DNA from: Sinosporangium siamense
Lineage (GTDB): Bacteria > Actinomycetota > Actinomycetes > Streptosporangiales > Streptosporangiaceae
DNA length: 64,000 nt
Assembly: GCF_016863435.1 (NCBI RefSeq)
Contig: NZ_BOOW01000043.1
Span: 1-64,000, forward strand
Direction of reading: 5' to 3'
Part shown: positions 59,179 through 64,000 of the stretch, in pieces
How positions within the stretch are numbered: the stretch's first letter is position 1
Layout: every line of letters starts with the position of its first letter
Program-made: the position numbers and the translations under genes
Notes under the pieces: model-generated
What the model was told of the DNA's origin: nothing
Database searches by the model: none
What the model saw: only the letters and a program-made list of their open reading frames with translations

Positions 59179-59194
59179 ACTGGTATAGACCAAT
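59179..59194. promoter_or_regulatory. DasR-type operator (dre) upstream of GH19 chitinase
   Basis: ACTGGTATAGACCAAT matches the Streptomyces DasR consensus ACTGGTCTAGACCACT at 14 of 16 positions. It overlaps a TTGACT hexamer (59176-59181) that could be the -35 box, so repression by DasR and release by GlcN-6-P type effectors is expected. Confidence 0.8.
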
Positions 59195-59287
59195 TCCTGT
59201 TCATTGTTCGACGCACGACGCTCAAGTGCAGATCGGTCCGACCGTCGATCAGTGCGGCCGTACGAACCGCACCAAGGAGTGATCCGA

Positions 59288-60418
59288 GTGTTGAGGAAAC
59301 GCATCAAGGCGTCCATGGCCGCTCTGGCGGCGGCCGCCACCGTGGCGGTCGCCGTGCCTCTGACGATCGCCGCGACGGCCTCCGCTGCCGTCGAGTGCGC
59401 CCCCGCGTGGAGCGCCTCGGCCGTCTACACCGGCGGGAACGTGGCCTCGCACGGCGGGAAGAACTGGCGCGCCAAGTGGTGGACCCAGAACGAGACGCCC
59501 GGCGGCAACTCCGGCGTCTGGGACGACCAGGGAGCCTGTGGCGGCGGCGGGACTCCGACGCCGACTCCGACCCCGAACCCCACCTGTCCTTACGCCCCCG
59601 ACTGGGCGGCGGGCACGTCCTATGCCGCAGGTGCGGTCGTGACCTACCGCCCCAACGGCAAGCAGTATCGCGCCGTGCACGCGAACCCGGGCTACGACCC
59701 GACGATCAGCACCTACTTCTGGCAGCCCTACGTGTGCGACGACAACCCGCAGCCCACGCCCACACCGAGCCCCAGCCCCACCTCGACCAACCCCGGCGAC
59801 CGCTATGTGATCACCGAGGCGCAGTTCAACCAGATGTTCCCTAACCGGAACACCTTCTACACCTACCGCGGCCTCACCGACGCCCTCAGCGCCTATCCCG
59901 CCTTCGCCGGCACCGGCAGCGAGACCGTCAGGAAGCAGGAGTTCGCCGCATTCCTCGCCAACATCAACCACGAGACCGGCGGGCTCGTCCACATCGTGGA
60001 GCAGAACACCGCCAACTACCCGCACTACTGCGACCGGACCCAGCCCTACGGCTGCCCCGCCGGCCAGGCCGCGTACTACGGCCGCGGGCCGATCCAGTTG
60101 AGCTGGAACTTCAACTACAAGGCCGCCGGTGACGCCCTCGGCATCAACCTGCTCGGCGACCCCTTCCTGGTCGAGCGCGACCCGGCCGTCGCGTGGAAGA
60201 CCGCCCTTTGGTACTGGAACACCCAGAACGGCCCCGGCACCATGACCGCCCACGCCGCCATGGTCAACGGGCGCGGCTTCGGGGAGACGATCCGCAGCAT
60301 CAACGGCGCCCTCGAGTGCAACGGGGGCAACCCGGCACAGGTGCAGAGCCGGATCAACTCCTACCAGCGCTTCACATCGCTCATCGGAACGACGCCTGGC
60401 AATAACCTCACCTGCTGA
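59288..60418 (+). CDS. Secreted GH19 chitinase with two chitin-binding modules
   Basis: 376 residues. Signal peptide (1-34, ending ASAA). CBM5/12-type module one at about 36-84 (CAPAWSASAVYTGGNVASHGG), a Thr/Pro linker, module two at about 100-150 (CPYAPDWAAGTSYAAGAVV), a second Pro/Ser/Thr linker, then the GH19 domain (about 172-376). The catalytic Glu229 is in INHETGG, with Glu238 as likely second acid. YYGRGPIQLSWNFNY is the family signature. Start GTG 59288 behind AAGGAG. The DasR-type site upstream ties it to GlcNAc sensing. Confidence 0.95.
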   Translation: MLRKRIKASMAALAAAATVAVAVPLTIAATASAAVECAPAWSASAVYTGGNVASHGGKNWRAKWWTQNETPGGNSGVWDDQGACGGGGTPTPTPTPNPTCPYAPDWAAGTSYAAGAVVTYRPNGKQYRAVHANPGYDPTISTYFWQPYVCDDNPQPTPTPSPSPTSTNPGDRYVITEAQFNQMFPNRNTFYTYRGLTDALSAYPAFAGTGSETVRKQEFAAFLANINHETGGLVHIVEQNTANYPHYCDRTQPYGCPAGQAAYYGRGPIQLSWNFNYKAAGDALGINLLGDPFLVERDPAVAWKTALWYWNTQNGPGTMTAHAAMVNGRGFGETIRSINGALECNGGNPAQVQSRINSYQRFTSLIGTTPGNNLTC

Positions 60419-60434
60419 GCCATCGTTAATCACA

Positions 60435-60469
60435 CGGGGAAGGGACGGCTTTTGCCGTACCCTTCCCCG
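60435..60469 (+). terminator. Hairpin terminator after GH19 chitinase
   Basis: CGGGGAAGGG-ACGGC and GCCGTACCCTTCCCCG pair around a TTTT loop with one bulged base, 16 bases after the stop codon. Confidence 0.85.
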
Positions 60470-60552
60470 CACTACATATTCACTCGAACATTTGATCGGG
60501 CGCGGGTAGTACCTTGGGCGGGGACGACATCCGGCTGTCAGGGGTGATGGGC

Positions 60553-61314
60553 ATGGCTCTTCTAGGGCACGAGCGCTATTGCGACGAGGTCGTGGCTCAG
60601 GTCGGCATGCTGACCGACCTGCTGGTGGGCGCCGACATGGCGGTCAAGGTGCCGACCTGTCCCGAGTGGACGCTGGACGACCTAGTCCGGCACGTCGGCA
60701 CCAATCTGCGGGTCATCGAGACCGCCGTCCGCACCGAGACCCCCGTCGTCGACCACCACGAGCCCGGCCCAGGCCGACCGGCCACCTGGCTCGCCGACAC
60801 CGCCGCGGAGTTCGCCGACACCCTGCGCAAGGCCGGACCCGACGCCGTCGCCCGCGTGTGGGGCCTGGCCGCCCGCACCGACTACCTCGCCCGCCGCGCC
60901 ACCCACGACCTCGTCGTCCACCGTGCCGACGTCGCGATCACGGTCGGCGCGGACTACGCCGTCTCCCCCGAGGTGGCGGTCGACGCCATCGACGAGCTCC
61001 TTGAGATGATCGGCGACCCCGGCGTCGTCTCCGCCAACCCCCGCATGGCCGAGCTCCGCGGCTCCGGCACCACCATCCACCTCCACGGCACCGACGACAC
61101 GCCGGACCTCGCCCCCGAGTGGCTCATCGAGTTCCACTCCAAGGGCTTCACCTGGCGCCGCGGCCACGCCAAGGCCACCGTCGCCGCCCGCGGCACGGTG
61201 CGCGACCTGCTCTTGGTGTTCTACCGCCGCCTTCCCCCAACCGACCGCCGCATCGAGGTCCTGGGGGACGCCTCTTTGCTGGACTTCTGGCTGGACCGGG
61301 TGTCCCTGGAGTGA
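60553..61314 (+). CDS. Maleylpyruvate isomerase family (mycothiol-dependent, DinB-fold) protein
   Basis: 253 residues. The N-terminal four-helix domain (about 1-150) begins like other MDMPI_N proteins: GHERYCDEVVAQVGML, VPTCPEWTLDDLVRHVG (first metal His region) and ATHDLVVHRADV (second). The C-terminal domain (about 165-253, TIHLHGTD, FTWRRGHAKATVAARG, RIEVLGDASLLDFWL) is the usual partner. These proteins are thought to catalyse mycothiol-dependent reactions. ATG 60553 chosen with AGGGG at good spacing; upstream GTG and ATG codons are possible. Confidence 0.87.
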   Translation: MALLGHERYCDEVVAQVGMLTDLLVGADMAVKVPTCPEWTLDDLVRHVGTNLRVIETAVRTETPVVDHHEPGPGRPATWLADTAAEFADTLRKAGPDAVARVWGLAARTDYLARRATHDLVVHRADVAITVGADYAVSPEVAVDAIDELLEMIGDPGVVSANPRMAELRGSGTTIHLHGTDDTPDLAPEWLIEFHSKGFTWRRGHAKATVAARGTVRDLLLVFYRRLPPTDRRIEVLGDASLLDFWLDRVSLE

Positions 61315-61336
61315 CTCGTGGCCTACGCTCCGCACC

Positions 61337-61585
61337 ATGAGGACGATCACAGAGCGTGAGCTGCGCGACATCCTGGCCTCGGTTATGGACGCCGTGGAAT
61401 CCGGTGAAATCTTCCACATCACGAGAAGGGGCGTCGAAGTCGCCGAGCTTCGGCCTCTGACCCGCAGGCGCGAGTCGACGGCCGAAGAACTCGTCGCCAG
61501 GCACCGGCGGCTGCCACACGTCGATTCCCGGCTCATGCGCGAGGAGTCCGACAGGTTGTTCGGTGAACCCGGTGAGCCGGTCTGA
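61337..61585 (+). CDS. Phd/YefM-like antitoxin without adjacent toxin
   Basis: 82 residues. The N-terminal RELRDILASVMDAVESGE and ITRRGVEVAELRPL segments are those of prevent-host-death antitoxins, which bind DNA as dimers. The C-terminal third (RHRRLPHVDSRLMREESDRLF) would cover a toxin. No PIN or RelE toxin gene follows: the next gene is on the opposite strand ten bases after the stop. No Shine-Dalgarno; TACGCT lies seven bases before the ATG, suggesting a leaderless message. Confidence 0.8.
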   Translation: MRTITERELRDILASVMDAVESGEIFHITRRGVEVAELRPLTRRRESTAEELVARHRRLPHVDSRLMREESDRLFGEPGEPV

Positions 61586-61594
61586 GCCGCGGGT

Positions 61595-62242
61595 TCAGGA
61601 GCGGAGGTAGGCGAGGACGGCGAGGACGCGGCGGTGTTGGTCGCTGTCCTCGGCGTGCAGGTTGAGCTTGGCGAAGATGCTGCGGATGTGCTTCTCGACG
61701 GCGCCGTCGCTCACGACGAGCCGGCGGCCGATGGCCTGGTTGGACTTGCCCTCGGCCATGAGCCCGAGGACCTCGCGCTCGCGTGGGGTGAGCGTGGCGA
61801 GGGGGTCGTTTCGCCGCCGGCGAACCATCAACTGGGACACCACCTGTGGGTCGAAAACGGTGCCGCCCGTCGCGACCCTGCGCAGACCGTCGAGGAACTC
61901 GTCGACGTCGACGACCCGGTCCTTGAGGAGGTAGCCCACCGCGCCCCGGGCGTCGGCGAGCAGGTCGTCGGCATAGGAGACCTCGACATATTGCGAGAGG
62001 ATCAGCACCGGCGCGCCGGGCACGAGGCCTCTGGCCTCGACCGCCCCGCGCAGCCCTTCGTCGGTGAAGGAGGGCGGCATGCGGACATCCACCACTGAGA
62101 CGTCGGGGCGGTGCTTGACGACCGCCTGGACCAGGCTCTCCCGGTCGCCCACCGCCGCCACGACCTCGTGACCGAACTCTTCCAGCAGGCTGATCAGGCC
62201 GGCCCTGATGAGCACTGCGTCATCGGCCACGACTATCCGCAC
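61595..62242 (-). CDS. NarL/FixJ-type response regulator
   Basis: 215 residues. Receiver domain with Asp7/Asp8, phospho-acceptor Asp52 (SVVDVRMPP) and Lys in GYLLKDRV. A LuxR helix-turn-helix is near 150-205 (LTPREREVLGLMAEGKSNQAIG). Canonical in all key residues, unlike the regulator at 52.3 kb. Its start overlaps the end of the histidine kinase gene by ten bases, so the pair is translationally coupled. Confidence 0.93.
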   Translation of the reverse strand: MRIVVADDAVLIRAGLISLLEEFGHEVVAAVGDRESLVQAVVKHRPDVSVVDVRMPPSFTDEGLRGAVEARGLVPGAPVLILSQYVEVSYADDLLADARGAVGYLLKDRVVDVDEFLDGLRRVATGGTVFDPQVVSQLMVRRRRNDPLATLTPREREVLGLMAEGKSNQAIGRRLVVSDGAVEKHIRSIFAKLNLHAEDSDQHRRVLAVLAYLRS

Positions 62243-63480
62243 GGCACCTCCGCGACGATCATGGTTGGCCCTCCCGCGGGCGAGCGCACGGCGAACTCGC
62301 CGTCGATCGCACGCAGCCGGTCGGCCAGACCGGACAGGCCGTGTCCCTTGGCGACGTGAGCGCCGCCCACACCATCATCGCCGATCGTCAGAAGCAGTCT
62401 GTCCCCGGTGCGCACCATGCTCACCATCGCGAGCTCGGCGCGGCTGTGCTTGGCGATGTTGGTGAGCGACTCGGCCACGACGAAGTAGACGGCGTTCTCC
62501 ACCACGGCTGGGAACCGCTCGACCGTCTGGATGTCGAGGTCGACGGGCACCGTACACCTGCCGGCCAGGGCCGCCAGGGCGGCGCTGAGCCCCCGGTCGG
62601 CCAGGATGGGCGGGGCGATGCCGCGGGAGAGGGCGCGCAGCTCGTCCAGCGTCTCGCGGGTGGCGGCGATGGCGTCGCTGAGGGTGTGCTCGGCCGCCGA
62701 GGGGTCCTTCTTGAGCTGGCGCTGCACCTTCGACAACTCCATCGCGAGGTGCACCAGGCGCTGCTGGGGACCGTCGTGGATGTCGCGCTCCAGCTTGCGC
62801 AGCGCGTTGGCCTCGGCGGAGACCGCGGCGCGGCGGCTCTCGGCCAGGTCGTCGATGCGCTGGTGGAGCTCGGCGTTGCCGGACAGCATGACGCGGCTCA
62901 GACCGGCCTGCGTGAGCGCCACTCCGCGAATCACGAAGGGCAGGGTCAAGAGGATCGGCACCAGGATCGCGGTGTGCACGGCCACCGCCAGGGGCACGCT
63001 GTCACCCCAGCCGAGCAGCTCCGGAATGCCCTGGTTGCCGGGTATCCCGGCGAGGAACCACCCCAGGAACGGATAAAGGATCGCCGCCACCGACACCGCC
63101 CACCAGACGACAGTCAGGACGAAGGCGACGATCGCCAGCGGGAAGTTGAGGAGCACCCACAGCGCGTCCATCCACGACTGGCTGCGCGTCAGCGGGTTGA
63201 TCATCTGCCGGAACCACCCCGCTCCCCTGGGCGCGGGACGGTATACGGGGCGCGCCACCGGCCGGTCCAGCACCTCAGGCAACCATCTGCGCTCCACGTT
63301 GGCGAAGGCGCGGGCGGTCAGCAGCGCGCCCGCCAAGATGGGGAAACCGAGAAACACGACCAATGTCCCCAACCCAGCGGAGACCCCCGCCACAATCAAG
63401 ACGAAAGCCACGATAGCCAGGGGAAAACGCAGGATCACATAGCGGCTGAGGATCGCGGTGCGGAGGAGGTACGGCTTCAT
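62233..63480 (-). CDS. NarL-type sensor histidine kinase
   Basis: 415 residues. Five or six membrane helices arranged as two sensor-like repeats (both containing FPLAIVAFVLTV-type helices, near 15-60 and 105-185). A HisKA_3 domain has phospho-His235 (ERDIHDGPQQRLVHL), and the HATPase domain has N-box ESLTNIAKHS and G-boxes GDDGVGG and GHGLSGLADR. No large extracellular domain, so it probably senses membrane or cell envelope stress. ATG 63480 has no good Shine-Dalgarno and TACCTT lies six bases upstream (leaderless candidate). An inverted repeat GTTAC-N7-GTAAC (63482-63498) sits exactly there. Confidence 0.9.
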   Translation of the reverse strand: MKPYLLRTAILSRYVILRFPLAIVAFVLIVAGVSAGLGTLVVFLGFPILAGALLTARAFANVERRWLPEVLDRPVARPVYRPAPRGAGWFRQMINPLTRSQSWMDALWVLLNFPLAIVAFVLTVVWWAVSVAAILYPFLGWFLAGIPGNQGIPELLGWGDSVPLAVAVHTAILVPILLTLPFVIRGVALTQAGLSRVMLSGNAELHQRIDDLAESRRAAVSAEANALRKLERDIHDGPQQRLVHLAMELSKVQRQLKKDPSAAEHTLSDAIAATRETLDELRALSRGIAPPILADRGLSAALAALAGRCTVPVDLDIQTVERFPAVVENAVYFVVAESLTNIAKHSRAELAMVSMVRTGDRLLLTIGDDGVGGAHVAKGHGLSGLADRLRAIDGEFAVRSPAGGPTMIVAEVPCG

Positions 63481-63481
63481 G

Positions 63482-63498
63482 GTTACAAGGTAGGTAAC
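63482..63498. promoter_or_regulatory. GTTAC/GTAAC inverted repeat at the histidine kinase start
   Basis: GTTAC and GTAAC separated by seven bases, overlapping the presumed -10 box and transcription start of the two-component operon. It could be an operator for autoregulation. Confidence 0.4.
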
Positions 63499-63635
63499 TC
63501 TCACCACCTGCTCGACCCTGCCGGCAGGCGTGCAGGGGTAGGGCTGGCGCTACCCCTACGGGTGGTGCCATCTCACCTCAAAGAGGCGGGCACGCGTCAC
63601 TGTGTCAACCCGTGATCCACTGACAGCCTCAATGT

Positions 63636-64000
63636 ATGCCTTCCCCCCTTCTCGAAGCCCCGGCGCGGCCCGGCCTCCCCAGCGGCACCCCGCTGCGGCC
63701 TGCCGAGAAGGCCGGCGCCCGCAGGTCCGCGGCGATCCGCGACCCGTTCATCGACATCCTGCGTGTCTTCGGCATGGCGCTCGTGGTCCTCCAACACTGG
63801 ACCATGCCCATGCTCGCCTTCGACGGCGAGCGCATCACCACCGGCAACGCGCTCTCCTCCCCCGGCATGTTCGTCGTCACCTGGATCAGCCAGGTCATGC
63901 CGCTGGTCTTCTTCGCCGGCGGCGCCGCCAACGGCATCGCCTGGCGGCGCGCCACCATCAAGGGCGAGGCCGCCCCGTCCTGGCTCGCCGTGCGCCTGCG
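63636..64000 (+). CDS. Acyltransferase family 3 (OafA/YrhL-like) membrane protein, truncated by window end
   Basis: The first 121 codons are inside the window; the gene continues beyond it. After a Pro/Ala-rich cytosolic start of about 30 residues comes RDPFIDILRVFGMALVVLQH, the usual beginning of acyltransferase 3 proteins with the conserved Arg/Asp and the first helix containing His. A second helix (VTWISQVMPLVFFAGGAANG) follows. Substrate unknown. Divergent from the histidine kinase gene. An in-frame choice between ATG codons near 63632-63636 is settled by the frame of this domain. Confidence 0.75.
   Translation, partial: MPSPLLEAPARPGLPSGTPLRPAEKAGARRSAAIRDPFIDILRVFGMALVVLQHWTMPMLAFDGERITTGNALSSPGMFVVTWISQVMPLVFFAGGAANGIAWRRATIKGEAAPSWLAVRL

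Overview
The window is high-GC actinobacterial chromosome. The conserved order SCP_3-type sterol carrier, purF, purM, DUF3073, valine dehydrogenase, unknown protein, bldC is the arrangement known from Streptomyces and relatives. A CU044_5270-type membrane protein, several chitinolytic enzymes and overall protein style suggest a filamentous Streptosporangiaceae-like genus; this placement is inference. No rRNA, tRNA, CRISPR array, prophage or insertion sequence was seen.

Layout. 0.7-3 kb: cytochrome bd oxidase (cydAB). 3.2-5.3 kb: oligopeptidase B. 5.4-8.3 kb: a very large flippase-like membrane protein carrying a pseudokinase-like segment. 8.5-12.1 kb: secreted M28 peptidase and a molybdopterin oxidoreductase. 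12.2-15.2 kb: AA10 LPMO, small membrane protein, VOC protein, and a SugE/Gdx exporter behind a guanidine-III riboswitch candidate, then a methyltransferase. 15.3-21.1 kb: FadE5-like acyl-CoA dehydrogenase, Dabb protein and a branched-chain 2-oxoacid dehydrogenase operon (E1alpha-E1beta-E2). 21.6-26.2 kb: purS, purQ and purL, with an RsbW-like kinase and a VapBC module lying between purS and purQ. 26.7-31 kb: a collagen-like surface protein and a translationally coupled class III cyclase/Crp pair. 31-35.5 kb: SCP_3 protein, ECF sigma factor and CU044_5270 protein, bracketed by an inverted duplication of the Pro/Gly-rich part of a DUF4190 gene. 35.8-41.9 kb: the conserved purF-purM-DUF3073-vdh-bldC block. 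42.7-49.6 kb: LacI regulator, His/Gln-repeat protein, amidase lipoprotein, GH20 hexosaminidase and GH18 chitinase. 49.7-51 kb: pyrD-copZ.

51.2-59.1 kb is the most distinctive region. It encodes a secreted choice-of-anchor-P-like protein, an atypical response regulator with Glu in place of the phospho-Asp, UDP-GlcNAc 2-epimerase, an 80-residue LPFTG-tailed protein, an exosortase-family transpeptidase (Cys-Arg-His triad) overlapping a processive family 2 glycosyltransferase, a septum-formation-like lipoprotein and a WsfD-like membrane glycosyltransferase. Four copies of one 16-bp palindrome (TCACCCC-NN-GGGGTGA type) lie at nearly constant distances from the start codons: 78-79 bp for three plus-strand genes and about 95 bp for two minus-strand genes. 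This suggests one co-regulated surface glycan and protein-anchoring system, possibly controlled by the atypical regulator.

59.2-64 kb: GH19 chitinase with a DasR-type operator, a mycothiol-dependent isomerase-family protein, an orphan Phd-like antitoxin, a NarL-type two-component system, and an acyltransferase cut by the window end. Chitin breakdown is a theme: AA10 LPMO, GH18, GH19 and GH20 could together take chitin to GlcNAc.
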